This document shows, one piece after another, positions 26,434 through 34,796 of a DNA stretch of 64,000 nucleotides; the first letter of the stretch is position 1, and each line of letters starts with the position of its first letter. A program made the position numbers and the translations under genes. The stretch covers positions 124,001-188,000 of the forward strand of contig NZ_JACIJE010000004.1 in assembly GCF_014199195.1 (NCBI RefSeq), given 5' to 3'. Origin of the DNA: Neoroseomonas alkaliterrae. Its GTDB lineage: Bacteria > Pseudomonadota > Alphaproteobacteria > Acetobacterales > Acetobacteraceae. The notes beneath the pieces are model-generated. The model was given only the letters and a program-made list of their open reading frames with translations, ran no database searches and was not told where the DNA came from.

Positions 26434-27569
26434 GCACGACGGATGCGGGCCAGCCCGTCCGCACCTCCTTCCACGACTTCATCTCGCCGACCGAGGACCT
26501 GCTCGAGGAGGCCCGCCGCGGCCGCATGTTCATCCTGGTGGATGACGAGGACCGCGAGAACGAGGGCGACCTCGTCATCCCCGCGCAGTTCGCCACACCG
26601 GATGCGATCAACTTCATGGCCCGACATGCCCGCGGGCTGATCTGCCTCGCGCTGACCCAGGCGCGCGTCGAGCAGCTCGCGCTGCCGCTGATGGCGCAGT
26701 CGAACGGCACGCGGCACCAGACCGCCTTCACCGTCTCGATCGAGGCGCGCGAGGGCGTGACGACGGGCATCAGCGCGGCCGACCGCGCGCGCACGGTCGC
26801 TGTCGCCATCAACCCGGAACTCGGGCGCGAGCACATCGTGACACCCGGCCATGTCTTCCCGCTGGTGGCGCGCGAGGGCGGCACGCTGGTGCGCGCGGGC
26901 CACACCGAGGCGGCGGTGGATTTCGCCCGCCTCGCGGGACTCAATCCCTCGGGCGTGATCTGCGAGATCATGAACGACGACGGCACCATGGCGCGCATGC
27001 CGGACCTGGTGGCCTTCGCGCAGCATCACGGCCTCAAGCTCGGCACCATCGCCGACCTGATCGCCTATCGCCGGCGGACCGAGCGGCTGGTGCAGCGCGT
27101 GGAGGATTGCACGCTGCAGCAGGCGGTGGGCGGCGAGTGGCGGGCGGTGGTCTATTCGAGCACCGTCGCGCGGGGCGAGCATCTCGCTCTGGTCAAGGGC
27201 GATGTCGCGGGCGGCGAGCCGGTCCTGGTGCGCATGCACGCCGTCTCCCTGCTGAACGACATCGTGGCCGGGCACGGCACGGAGGAACTGCACGGCGCGA
27301 TGCGCATGATCGCGGCCGAGGGGCGCGGCGTGGTGGTGCTGCTGCGCGACACGCGCGCCGATGCGGTCTCCGACCAGGTGCGGCGCGGGCGCGGGCGCGC
27401 GGCGGCGCCCGAGCTGCGCGACTACGGCATCGGCGCGCAGATCCTGGCCGATCTCGGCGTCACGCGCATGATCCGCCTGTCCAACCATCCGCGCCCGATC
27501 GTCGGCCTCGAGGGCTACGGCATCGAGGATGTCGAGACGCGGCCCATCGTGAAGGACGGCGCGGCGTGA
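26430..27569 (+). CDS. ribB: 3,4-Dihydroxy-2-butanone 4-phosphate synthase with degenerate GTP cyclohydrolase II-like domain (RibBX type)
   Basis: This is a 379-residue two-domain protein. The N-terminal domain (to about residue 212) is an intact DHBP synthase with LVDDEDRENEGDL, TGISAADRA and the RAGHTEAAVD motif. The C-terminal half aligns with GTP cyclohydrolase II. Where active enzymes have a zinc-binding Cys cluster (pattern RVHSEC...C.C) this one reads RMHAVSLLNDIVAGHG with no cysteine, so cyclohydrolase activity is not expected. Such RibBX variants are known in proteobacteria, and a separate ribA should exist elsewhere in the genome. It is translationally coupled to ribE and ribH. Confidence 0.93.
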   Translation: MSTTDAGQPVRTSFHDFISPTEDLLEEARRGRMFILVDDEDRENEGDLVIPAQFATPDAINFMARHARGLICLALTQARVEQLALPLMAQSNGTRHQTAFTVSIEAREGVTTGISAADRARTVAVAINPELGREHIVTPGHVFPLVAREGGTLVRAGHTEAAVDFARLAGLNPSGVICEIMNDDGTMARMPDLVAFAQHHGLKLGTIADLIAYRRRTERLVQRVEDCTLQQAVGGEWRAVVYSSTVARGEHLALVKGDVAGGEPVLVRMHAVSLLNDIVAGHGTEELHGAMRMIAAEGRGVVVLLRDTRADAVSDQVRRGRGRAAAPELRDYGIGAQILADLGVTRMIRLSNHPRPIVGLEGYGIEDVETRPIVKDGAA

Positions 27570-28051
27570 GCACCCTCGATGCCCCCGAGCGCGGCGCGGC
27601 CGCGCTGGCCGGCCCCGCGCCGCGCATCCTGGTGATCCAGGCGCCCTATTACCGCGAGGTGGTGGAGGGGATGCTGCGCGGCGCGCGCCGCGTGCTGGCC
27701 GATGTGAAGGCGAGCGTCGAGGTCGTCGAGGTCGCGGGCGGCTACGAGCTTCCCGCGGCCCTGGCGATGGCGCTGAAGGTGCCGGGACGCTGGGACGGCT
27801 TCCTGCTGCTCGGCTGCGTGGTGAAGGGGGAGACCGACCACTACACCTTCATCTGCGAGGCGATCTGCCACGGCGTGATGGAGATTTCCACGCGCAGCGG
27901 CGCGGCGATCGGCTTCGGGCTGCTGACGGTGGACACGCTCGCCCAGGCCGAGGCGCGCTCGCGCGACGACCGCATGAACAAGGGCGCGGAGGCGGCCCAT
28001 GCGGTGCTTGGCCAGGTCGCGCTGGCGCGGCGCTGGGGGCTTGCGGGATGA
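27566..28051 (+). CDS. ribH: 6,7-Dimethyl-8-ribityllumazine synthase
   Basis: This 161-residue enzyme condenses the butanone phosphate made by RibB with the pyrimidine made by RibD. Typical motifs are GGYELPAALAMAL, GCVVKGETDHYTFIC (active-site His) and IGFGLLTVDTLAQAEAR. The start is GTG overlapping the ribB stop (GTGA), which gives the usual family length. The end overlaps nusB by 4 bases. Confidence 0.96.
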   Translation: MSTLDAPERGAAALAGPAPRILVIQAPYYREVVEGMLRGARRVLADVKASVEVVEVAGGYELPAALAMALKVPGRWDGFLLLGCVVKGETDHYTFICEAICHGVMEISTRSGAAIGFGLLTVDTLAQAEARSRDDRMNKGAEAAHAVLGQVALARRWGLAG

Positions 28052-28545
28052 GCCAGAACCGCCCGAAGCCCGCCGGCCGGCCGCGCACCGGCGCGCGAGT
28101 CGCCGCCGTGCAGGCGCTGTTCCAGTCCGAGCAGACCGGCGAGAGCGCCGAGACGGTCGCGCAGCAGTTCATCCGCCACCGCATCGGCGCGGGCGAGGGC
28201 GGGGAGGCCTTCGAGGAGGGCCGCGTGCCGCTCGCCCATGTGCCGCTGTTCGAGGCCATCCTGACGGCGGCGGCCTCGCGCGCCGAGGAGGCGGATGCCG
28301 CGATCCGCGCCCATGTCGCGAAGGACTGGACGCTCGAGCGCCTCGATCCCGTCCTGCGCGCGCTGCTGCGCGCCGCGGCGGCCGAGCTGCTGGCGCCACG
28401 CGAGCCGCCGGCGCGCGTCGTGATCAACGAGTACATCGACATCGCGCGCGGCTTCCTCGACGAGGAGACCTGCCGCTTCGCCAATGGCGTGCTCGATGCC
28501 ATGGCCCATGCGCTGCGGCCGGCGGAGTTCGGGGCGGCGCGGTGA
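28048..28545 (+). CDS. nusB: Transcription antitermination factor NusB
   Basis: This 165-residue all-helical RNA-binding protein acts with NusE (S10) in rRNA antitermination. Signature segments are ARVAAVQALFQSEQTGES near the N-terminus and RVVINEYIDIARGFLDEETCRFANGVLDAM near the C-terminus (shortened here), a standard NusB ending. It sits in the ribH-nusB-thiL order common in alphaproteobacteria and overlaps thiL by 4 bases. Confidence 0.96.
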   Translation: MSQNRPKPAGRPRTGARVAAVQALFQSEQTGESAETVAQQFIRHRIGAGEGGEAFEEGRVPLAHVPLFEAILTAAASRAEEADAAIRAHVAKDWTLERLDPVLRALLRAAAAELLAPREPPARVVINEYIDIARGFLDEETCRFANGVLDAMAHALRPAEFGAAR

Positions 28546-29510
28546 GCCTGCCGGCGGAGTTCGCGCTGATCGCGCGGCATTTCCGGCCGCTGGCCGGGGA
28601 GGGGGCGCTCGGCCTCGCCGACGATGCCGCGGTGCTCGACATCCCGGCGGGGCGGCGGCTTGTGGTCGCGGCCGATGCGATGGTCGAGGGTGTGCACTAC
28701 CTGCCAGCGGATCCGCCCGAGACGGTGGGGCGCAAGCTGCTGCGCGTGAACCTCTCGGACCTCGCGGCGATGGGCGCGGCCCCGCTCGGCTACCTGATGA
28801 CGACCTCCTTCGCGCGCGGCACCGCCGATGCCTGGATCGCGGCGTTCGCGCGCGGGCTCGCGGAAGACCAGCGGGCCTTCGGCCTCGCGGCGCTCGGGGG
28901 CGACACCACGGTGACGCCCGGCCCGGCCTGCCTGTCGCTGACCATCCTCGGCACGGTGGCGCCGGATGCGGTGCTGACGCGCGCCGGCGCGCGCGCGGGC
29001 GATGATGTCTGGGTCTCGGGGACCATCGGGGACGGGGCGCTCGGGCTGCGCGTGCTGCGCGGGGAACTGCCGGGCGATGCCGAGGGCCATCTCGTGCGGC
29101 GCTACCGGCTGCCGGAACCGCGGCTGGCGCTGGGCGGGGCGCTGGCGGGGCTCGCCCGTGCCGGGCTCGATGTCTCGGACGGGCTGGTGCAGGACCTCGG
29201 GCATCTGTGCCGGGCGGCGGGCTGCGGGGCGGTGATCGAGGCGGCCGCGGTGCCGTTCTCGGCGCCGGCGCGCGCGGCGCTGGCGGCCGATCCCGCGCTG
29301 CTGCCCGTGCTGCTGACCGGCGGCGACGACTACGAACTGCTCTTCGCGGCCGCACCCGCGGACCGCGCCGGGATCGAGGCGCGGGCGGCGGCGGCGGGTG
29401 TCGCGGTCACGCGCATCGGCGGGTTCGTCCCGGGCGCGGCCGAGGTCACGGTGCGCGGCGCGGACGGGCAACGCATGTCGCTCGCCAGCGGCGGCTGGAG
29501 CCATTTCTGA
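28542..29510 (+). CDS. thiL: Thiamine-monophosphate kinase
   Basis: This 322-residue enzyme phosphorylates thiamine monophosphate to the diphosphate cofactor. Motifs include GLADDAAVLD, AADAMVEGVHYL, LGGDTTVTPG, GLDVSDGLVQDL and TGGDDYELLF, all placed as in the PurM/ThiL family. It begins with GTG overlapping the nusB stop. The C-terminus is followed by a strong hairpin, so it likely ends the long glyA/rib transcription unit. Confidence 0.96.
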   Translation: MSLPAEFALIARHFRPLAGEGALGLADDAAVLDIPAGRRLVVAADAMVEGVHYLPADPPETVGRKLLRVNLSDLAAMGAAPLGYLMTTSFARGTADAWIAAFARGLAEDQRAFGLAALGGDTTVTPGPACLSLTILGTVAPDAVLTRAGARAGDDVWVSGTIGDGALGLRVLRGELPGDAEGHLVRRYRLPEPRLALGGALAGLARAGLDVSDGLVQDLGHLCRAAGCGAVIEAAAVPFSAPARAALAADPALLPVLLTGGDDYELLFAAAPADRAGIEARAAAAGVAVTRIGGFVPGAAEVTVRGADGQRMSLASGGWSHF

Positions 29511-29518
29511 CGGGCGGC

Positions 29519-29535
29519 GGGCGGGTTTCCCGCCC
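29519..29535. terminator. Perfect 7-bp hairpin between thiL and bamE
   Basis: GGGCGGG and CCCGCCC are separated by TTT, giving a 7-bp GC stem 9 bases after the thiL stop and close to the end of the convergent bamE gene. There is no long T-run, which is common in such GC-rich genomes. It may serve both strands. Confidence 0.45.
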
Positions 29536-29568
29536 CAGCCTCCGCCGGCCGCTGTCTTCAGGCCGGCG

Positions 29569-30096
29569 TCACCGCCGGCCGGCGCCGGCGCCGAAGCTCG
29601 CCGGATTCGAGCCCGAGACCGGGCCCCCTTCCATGCCCGGGCGGCCGAGATTGCCGAACAGCGCCTGCAGCAGCGTCCGCTCGTTGCCGGGCACGGGGGT
29701 CTCGCGCGAGACCATGCGCACGTCGCGGCCATCGGCCTCGGTCAGTTCGCGCACGCCGCTGACCACGCCCTGCCGGTTGAAGGAGATGGCGACGACGCGG
29801 CGGTCCGCGATCTCGAGGAAGCGGCCAGGCGCGATCCGGCTCTGGGCGCTGATGTAGTACCAGTTGTCGTCGTCGAAGGTGCCGCGGGCGGTGGGCGAGC
29901 CGAGCAGCGCCTCGACATCGGCGCGGGTCTGCACGCCGGGCGTGATCTGGCTGAGGCGCTCGGCATCCACGTGGTTGCCGCGCGCCACCGGCGCGGGGCC
30001 GAGCCTCTCGTTCAGCCAGCCGCAGCCGCCGAGCGCGAGCAGGAGGAGCAGCGGCGCGGCGCGGAATGCGTTGACCGATCGGGGGTGGCGGGCCAT
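29569..30096 (-). CDS. bamE: Outer membrane assembly lipoprotein BamE (SmpA/OmlA family)
   Basis: This 175-residue lipoprotein is a small subunit of the outer-membrane beta-barrel assembly machine. The signal peptide RAAPLLLLLALGGC ends in a lipobox LGGC. The BamE core follows with LSQITPGVQTRADVEALLGSP and a WYYISAQSRI strand. I start it at the ATG of MARHPRSV rather than the upstream in-frame ATG at 30120, because a promoter-like pair TTGACC and TATCCG lies across that upstream codon. The C-terminal 35 residues (GNLGRPGMEGGPV) are a low-complexity extension. Confidence 0.92.
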   Translation of the reverse strand: MARHPRSVNAFRAAPLLLLLALGGCGWLNERLGPAPVARGNHVDAERLSQITPGVQTRADVEALLGSPTARGTFDDDNWYYISAQSRIAPGRFLEIADRRVVAISFNRQGVVSGVRELTEADGRDVRMVSRETPVPGNERTLLQALFGNLGRPGMEGGPVSGSNPASFGAGAGRR

Positions 30097-30106
30097 GTCG
30101 CGGGAA

Positions 30107-30136
30107 CGGATAGACAGCATGCCGCCCCCGGGTCAA
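30107..30136 (-). promoter_or_regulatory. Promoter for bamE
   Basis: Minus-strand TTGACC and TATCCG are spaced by 18 bases. Transcription would start a few bases before the ATG at 30096, giving a very short leader. The ATG at 30120 falls inside the spacer, which argues against it as the translation start. Confidence 0.5.
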
Positions 30137-30166
30137 CCGGAGAGGTGGCCGGAGGCGGTGGACAGC

Positions 30167-30721
30167 ATGGGCATCCTCGGGATGTTCCGCCGCCGGCCGC
30201 ATGAGCGGGCCGGCTTCGAACTCTATGGCGCGGCGGTCGCGGCGGCGCGGCAGCCGGCGCTGTTCGAGAGCCTCGCCGTGCCCGACACGGTGGAGGGGCG
30301 CTTCGACCTCGTGAGCCTGCATGTCGGGCTGCTGATACGGCGGCTCCGGCGCGACCCCGATGCGCGCGGGCCCGCGCTGGCCCAGGCGGTGTTCGACGCG
30401 ATGTTCGCGGACATGGACCTGAACCTGCGGGAGATGGGGGTGGGCGACCTCGCGGTGGGCAAGCGCGTGCGCCAGGCCTGGGAGGCCTTCCACGGGCGCG
30501 CCCTGGCCTATGAGGCGGCGCTCGATTCGAACGAGCCGGACGCCCTCGCCGAGGCGCTCGCGCGCAATGTCTGGCGCGGCGAGGCGCCGGAGGGCTGCGC
30601 CGGGCGGCTCGCCGCGATTGCCCGGGCGCAGGATGCCGCGCTGGCCGGGCAGGACATCGCCGCCATGGCGGCGGGGAGGGTGCGCTTCCTCGCAGCGGAG
30701 GAGCTTCTGCATGACGCCTGA
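30167..30721 (+). CDS. Ubiquinol-cytochrome c chaperone family protein (CBP3-like)
   Basis: This 184-residue protein of the ubiquinol-cytochrome-c chaperone family is thought to help assemble the cytochrome bc1 complex. Recognisable parts are FRRRPHERAGFELYGAAVAAAR near the start, the helix FDLVSLHVGLLIRRLRR, and MFADMDLNLREMGVGDLAVGKRV, the family's best-conserved region (shortened). The ATG giving MGILGMF has a GGAGG ribosome site 12 bases upstream. In alphaproteobacteria this gene is regularly followed by DUF177, rpmF, plsX and fabH, as it is here. It overlaps the next gene by 11 bases. Confidence 0.88.
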   Translation: MGILGMFRRRPHERAGFELYGAAVAAARQPALFESLAVPDTVEGRFDLVSLHVGLLIRRLRRDPDARGPALAQAVFDAMFADMDLNLREMGVGDLAVGKRVRQAWEAFHGRALAYEAALDSNEPDALAEALARNVWRGEAPEGCAGRLAAIARAQDAALAGQDIAAMAAGRVRFLAAEELLHDA

Positions 30722-31211
30722 ATTCTCCCGCATCGTCACGCTCGCGCGGATTCCCGAGGCCGGGCGGGAGGAGCGGCTGGAGGCGCAGCCCGCCGAATGC
30801 GCGGCCCTGGCGCGCCGCTTCGCCATCCCGGCGGTGAACCGGCTGCGGGCGGTGCTGCGGCTGCGGCCCGAGCCGGGCGGGGCGGTGCTCGCCGAGGGGC
30901 GGATGGAGGCCGAGGTGGTGCAGGATTGCGTGGTCACGCTCGAGCCTGTGGTCCAGGCGGTGGAGGAGGCGGTGGCGCTGCGCATCCTGCCGCCAGGGGG
31001 CGCCTTCTCCGAGGATCCCGAGGGGCCGGACGAGGTGGCGGCGGAGGGCGATGCGGTGGATCTGGGCGAGGCGCTGGCCGAGCAACTCGCCCTCGCGCTC
31101 GATCCCTACCCGCGCGCCCCGGGCGCGGCGCTGCCGGGGGAGGGGGACGGCGAGGCCGAGGCGCCGCCCACCGGCCCCTTCGCCGCGCTCGCGGCGATGC
31201 GCCGGGGCTGA
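30711..31211 (+). CDS. DUF177 (YceD-like) protein
   Basis: This 166-residue protein of the YceD/DUF177 family usually precedes rpmF and has been linked to 23S rRNA maturation in plants and bacteria. The conserved core is EAEVVQDCVVTLEPVVQAV with the single Cys, then an acidic stretch DEVAAEGDAVDLGEALAEQLALALDPYPR. It starts within the end of the chaperone gene. The C-terminus replaces the usual PF..L..L motif with GPFAALAAMRRG, which is close to the norm. Confidence 0.9.
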   Translation: MTPEFSRIVTLARIPEAGREERLEAQPAECAALARRFAIPAVNRLRAVLRLRPEPGGAVLAEGRMEAEVVQDCVVTLEPVVQAVEEAVALRILPPGGAFSEDPEGPDEVAAEGDAVDLGEALAEQLALALDPYPRAPGAALPGEGDGEAEAPPTGPFAALAAMRRG

Positions 31212-31217
31212 TCGCGG

Positions 31218-31243
31218 CCCGCGGCTTGCGCCCGCGGCTTGCG
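31218..31243. repeat. Perfect tandem duplication of a 13-base unit before rpmF
   Basis: CCCGCGGCTTGCG occurs twice head to tail just after the DUF177 stop. It lies upstream of the likely rpmF promoter. Two copies could be a chance duplication or a binding-site pair. Confidence 0.5.
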
Positions 31244-31280
31244 TCGGAGGGGGGTGGGTGCTAATGCCCCGCGCTCCCGC

Positions 31281-31286
31281 TATCCT
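31281..31286 (+). promoter_or_regulatory. Putative -10 element for rpmF
   Basis: TATCCT lies 32 bases before the rpmF ATG and matches the -10 variants elsewhere in the window. No convincing -35 is present at the expected distance. A GAAAGAGG ribosome-binding region follows. Confidence 0.3.
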
Positions 31287-31318
31287 GCATGACTGCTTGA
31301 AGAAAGAGGCTCGGCGCC

Positions 31319-31519
31319 ATGGCCGTTCCGAAGAAGAAGGTTTCGCCCTCCCGCCGCGGCATGCGCCGCAGCCATGAGGCGCTGAGCGCCCCGTCCTACC
31401 AGGAGTGCTCCAACTGCGGCGAGCTGAAGCGGCCGCATCACGTCTGCTCCCACTGCGGCCACTATGATGGCCGCGAGGTGGTCGCGGCCGAGCGCGTGGG
31501 CACCACCATCCGCAGCTGA
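31319..31519 (+). CDS. rpmF: 50S ribosomal protein L32
   Basis: This 66-residue ribosomal protein starts [19 protein letters not shown], as in nearly all L32 proteins. It keeps four cysteines in two CxxC pairs ([18 protein letters not shown]), so it is the zinc-binding form. It lies in the standard DUF177-rpmF-plsX-fabH cluster that links ribosome and lipid synthesis. Confidence 0.98.
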   Translation: MAVPKKKVSPSRRGMRRSHEALSAPSYQECSNCGELKRPHHVCSHCGHYDGREVVAAERVGTTIRS

Positions 31520-31558
31520 GCGGCGGTGGCCATCACCCCGCGCACGGGCCGCTGAGCG

Positions 31559-32611
31559 GTGCCCTCCGAGCAACCGCCCTTCGCGCTCGCGATCGACGCC
31601 ATGGGCGGCGACGCGGCGCCCGAGGTCGTGCTGGACGGGCTCGAGCTCGCCGCCGAACGCCATCCATCCGCCCGCTTCCTGCTGGTGGGGGACGAGGCGC
31701 GGGTGGGCGGCGCCCTGGCCCGGCGCAAGCGCGCCGCGCGCGCCTGCAGCCTGCGCCATGCGCCGGACGCCATCCCGGGCGACATGAAGCCGACCGCCGC
31801 GCTGCGCGTGCGCGGCTCCTCCATGCGCGTGGCCATTGACGCGGTGGCGGCGGGGGAGGCATCGGGGGTCGTCTCGGCCGGCAATACCGGCGCGCTCATG
31901 GCGCTCGCCAAGATCGTCATCAAGACGCTGCCCGAGATCGACCGGCCGGCGCTCGCGGCGATCGGGCCTTCGGCGCGCGGGGACGTGGTGCTGCTCGACC
32001 TCGGCGCGAACGTGCAGTGCGACGCGCGCAACCTCGTCGAGTTCGCGGTGATGGGCGACGCCTTCGCGCGCGCCGTGCTCGGCCTGACCAACCCCTCGAT
32101 CGGCCTGCTGAACGTGGGCAGCGAGGAGCTGAAGGGCGACGACCGCGTGCGCCACGCCGCCGAGGTGCTGCGCGATTCGCACATCGGCGCGCAGTTCCGC
32201 GGTTTCGTCGAGGGGCACGACATCACCGCCGGCACCACCGACGTGGTGGTGACCGACGGCTTCACCGGCAATGTCGCGCTCAAGACCGGCGAGGGCGCGC
32301 TGAAGCTGATGCGCGACCTGCTGCGGCAGGTCTTCACCAGTTCCGTTCCGGCCCGGCTCGGCTATCTGCTCGCGCGCCCCGCGCTCGACCGGCTGCGCGA
32401 GTGGATGGACCCGCGCCGCTACAACGGCGCCATCCTGATCGGGCTGAACGGGGTGGTGGTGAAGTCCCATGGCGGCACCGACGCGCTGGGCTTCGCCCAT
32501 GCGGTGGATGTCGCGATGGACATGGTGACGCACCGCTTCAACGAGCGTATCCGTGAGGGCCTCGCCCGCCTTTCCACGCCCGGCCCGCGCATCGCGGCCG
32601 ATCCACGCTAG
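31559..32611 (+). CDS. plsX: Phosphate acyltransferase PlsX
   Basis: This 350-residue enzyme makes acyl-phosphate from acyl-ACP for phospholipid synthesis. Motifs are ALAIDAMGGDAAPE, SAGNTGALMALAKI, LLNVGSEELKGDD and VVTDGFTGNVALKTGEGA. It begins with GTG, since no ATG precedes the conserved IDAMGGD in frame. It is followed 15 bases later by fabH. Confidence 0.96.
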   Translation: MPSEQPPFALAIDAMGGDAAPEVVLDGLELAAERHPSARFLLVGDEARVGGALARRKRAARACSLRHAPDAIPGDMKPTAALRVRGSSMRVAIDAVAAGEASGVVSAGNTGALMALAKIVIKTLPEIDRPALAAIGPSARGDVVLLDLGANVQCDARNLVEFAVMGDAFARAVLGLTNPSIGLLNVGSEELKGDDRVRHAAEVLRDSHIGAQFRGFVEGHDITAGTTDVVVTDGFTGNVALKTGEGALKLMRDLLRQVFTSSVPARLGYLLARPALDRLREWMDPRRYNGAILIGLNGVVVKSHGGTDALGFAHAVDVAMDMVTHRFNERIREGLARLSTPGPRIAADPR

Positions 32612-32626
32612 GGGTTCGCTTCCCTC

Positions 32627-33607
32627 ATGGTCCTGCGCGCCACCATCGCCGGATGCGGCGGATACCTTCCCGCGCAGCGGCTTTCCAACGACGAGCTTGC
32701 GGCGCTGAAGGGGCTCGAGACCTCGGATGCCTGGATCCGCGAGCGGACGGGAATCGGCTACCGGCACTTCGCCGCCGCCGAGGAGACGGCCTCCGACCTC
32801 GGTGCCGCGGCGGCGCGCGAGGCGCTCGCGCGCGCCGGCGCCGATGCGGCGGAGGTGGACGCCATCCTGGTCGCGACTTCGACGCCCGATTCCGGCTTCC
32901 CGGCCACCGCCGTGCGCATCCAGGCGAAGCTCGGCATCACGCGCGGCTTCGCCTTCGACATGTCGGCGGCCTGCACGGGCTTCATCTACGCCCTCGCCGT
33001 TGCCGACAGCCTGATCCGGGTCGGGCAGGCGCGATCGGTGCTCGTGATCGGGACCGAGGTCTATTCGCGCATCCTCGATTGGACCGACCGCAGCACCTGC
33101 GTGCTGTTCGGCGACGGCGCCGGCGCGGTGCTGCTGCGCGCCGAGGAGGGGGGCGGCACGAATGCGGACCGGGGCATCCTCTCCTGCCACCTGCATTCGG
33201 ACGGCCGCTTCGGGGACATCCTGCACATCGAGGGCGGCGCGGGCTCGACTGGCGGGCCTGGCCTGCTGCGCATGGCCGGGCGCGAGGTGTTCCGCCACGC
33301 CGTGACCAAGCTCGCCGCCGTGGTGGACGAGGCGCTGGACGCCAACGGCCTCGGCCACGAGGATGTCCGCTGGCTGGTGCCGCACCAGGCGAACCTGCGC
33401 ATCATCGAGGCGATGGGCCGCAAGCTGCACCTGCCGCCCGAGCGCGTGGTGGTCACGGTGGACCGGCACGCGAACACCTCCGCCGCCTCGATCCCGCTCG
33501 CACTCGCCGAGGCCTGCGGGGACGGGCGCATCAGGCCGGGCGACCTCGCGGTGCTCGAGGCGATCGGCGGCGGGCTGACCTGGGGCGCTTCTATCGTCCG
33601 CTTCTGA
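32627..33607 (+). CDS. fabH: Beta-ketoacyl-ACP synthase III
   Basis: This 326-residue condensing enzyme starts fatty acid synthesis from acetyl-CoA and malonyl-ACP. The catalytic triad is visible: Cys116 in SAACTGFIY, His in LVPHQANLRI and Asn in HANTSAASIP. The N-terminal GCGGYLPAQRLSN and C-terminal GGGLTWGASIVRF are typical. Conserved gene order predicts ihfA next, but a TRAP transporter operon lies between. Confidence 0.97.
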   Translation: MVLRATIAGCGGYLPAQRLSNDELAALKGLETSDAWIRERTGIGYRHFAAAEETASDLGAAAAREALARAGADAAEVDAILVATSTPDSGFPATAVRIQAKLGITRGFAFDMSAACTGFIYALAVADSLIRVGQARSVLVIGTEVYSRILDWTDRSTCVLFGDGAGAVLLRAEEGGGTNADRGILSCHLHSDGRFGDILHIEGGAGSTGGPGLLRMAGREVFRHAVTKLAAVVDEALDANGLGHEDVRWLVPHQANLRIIEAMGRKLHLPPERVVVTVDRHANTSAASIPLALAEACGDGRIRPGDLAVLEAIGGGLTWGASIVRF

Positions 33608-33644
33608 ACGGCGCCGCGCCGCTCGCCTGCGCGGTGGTGCTCCA

Positions 33645-33674
33645 TTGACAGCACCGCGGCCTCGCGTCGTAACG
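33645..33674 (+). promoter_or_regulatory. Putative promoter of the TRAP operon
   Basis: A perfect TTGACA lies 37 bases after the fabH stop, with weak -10 candidates (TCGTAA or GTAACG) 16-18 bases downstream. The dctP start codon is about 87 bases further, preceded by GGGAGGGAGG. A promoter of its own would fit an inserted operon. Confidence 0.35.
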
Positions 33675-33760
33675 TCGCACCGGCGGCGCGCGACGCGCGC
33701 GCCCACTGGCCAACATGCAGGCACTCGCCGGCGAGCGAGGCCGGGAGGGAGGATCGGGCC

Positions 33761-34783
33761 ATGAATCGCCGTCCATTCATGTTCGGCGTCGTCGGCGGCG
33801 CCGCGATGCTCGCCACGCGCGCCGCGCAGGCGCAGGGCGAGCAGATGCGCATCTCGCTCGATACCAACCCGACGCATGTGCGCAACCGCAACACCGAGCA
33901 TTTCGCGCAGCGGGTGCGCGCCGAGCTGCCGCGGCTCGCGCCGCAGGTCTTCCCCTCCGCGCAGCTCTTCCGCGACCGCGACGTGCCGCGCGCGCTGCGC
34001 CAGGGCGGCGTCGAGATGGGCATCCCCGGCTGGTGGAATCTCGACGGCATCGCGCCCGATGCGGCGCTGCCCTCGCTGCCGATGTTCTACGGCCTCGAGC
34101 CTGCGATCCTGCACCGCATCCTCGACGGCGCGGCGGGCCAGCAGATCAACCGCAAGCTCGAGGAAAGGCTGCGGGTGAAGGTGCTGGGGCGCTGGTTCGA
34201 CCTCGGCGCGCAGCATTTCTACACCACGTCCAAGCCGATCAACGGCTTCGCCGACCTGCAGGGCCTGCGCATCCGTCATCCGGGCGGCTCGGCCAATGCG
34301 GCGCGCATCCGCACGCTCGGCGCCAATCCCGTGCTGGTGCCCTGGCCGGACGTGCCGCTCGCGCTCAGCCAGAACACGGTGGATGGCCTCGTGACCACGC
34401 ATGAGAGCGCGAACACGGCGAAGCTATGGGATGCAGGGGTGCGCCATTCCTTCGAGGACTTCCAGACCTTCAACCAGTACATCCCGATGGTCAGCCAGAC
34501 GCTGTGGAACAAGCTGAACCCGCAGGAGCGCCAGACGCTGACGCGCATCTGGGAGGAGACGGTGGACAAGGAGCGCGGCGAGGCGGCGACGGCGCAGCGC
34601 GAGGCGCGCGACATCCTCCTGCGCAACAACATCTCCATCAAGACGGCGACCCAGCAGGAGGCGACGGATGCCCGCCGCCGGCTGATGGCCACACAGGACC
34701 AGGTGGTGGCCGAGATCGGCATCGACCGCGAACTGGTCGCGGGGGTCCTGCGGGAGATCCGCGCCGCCGGCGTCGGCGTCTGA
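33761..34783 (+). CDS. dctP: TRAP transporter substrate-binding protein, DctP type
   Basis: This 340-residue periplasmic binding protein has a twin-arginine-like signal (NRRPFMFGVVGG, cleaved near AAQAQG). DctP features include TKPINGFADLQGLRIRHPG-like text (here SKPINGFADLQGLRIR) with the arginine that usually binds a carboxylate, and DGLVTTHESANTAKLWD. It starts a three-gene TRAP operon with small and large membrane subunits. The ligand is probably an organic acid, inferred from the family and the conserved Arg. Confidence 0.92.
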   Translation: MNRRPFMFGVVGGAAMLATRAAQAQGEQMRISLDTNPTHVRNRNTEHFAQRVRAELPRLAPQVFPSAQLFRDRDVPRALRQGGVEMGIPGWWNLDGIAPDAALPSLPMFYGLEPAILHRILDGAAGQQINRKLEERLRVKVLGRWFDLGAQHFYTTSKPINGFADLQGLRIRHPGGSANAARIRTLGANPVLVPWPDVPLALSQNTVDGLVTTHESANTAKLWDAGVRHSFEDFQTFNQYIPMVSQTLWNKLNPQERQTLTRIWEETVDKERGEAATAQREARDILLRNNISIKTATQQEATDARRRLMATQDQVVAEIGIDRELVAGVLREIRAAGVGV

Positions 34784-34796
34784 CGCGCCCGCGGCG

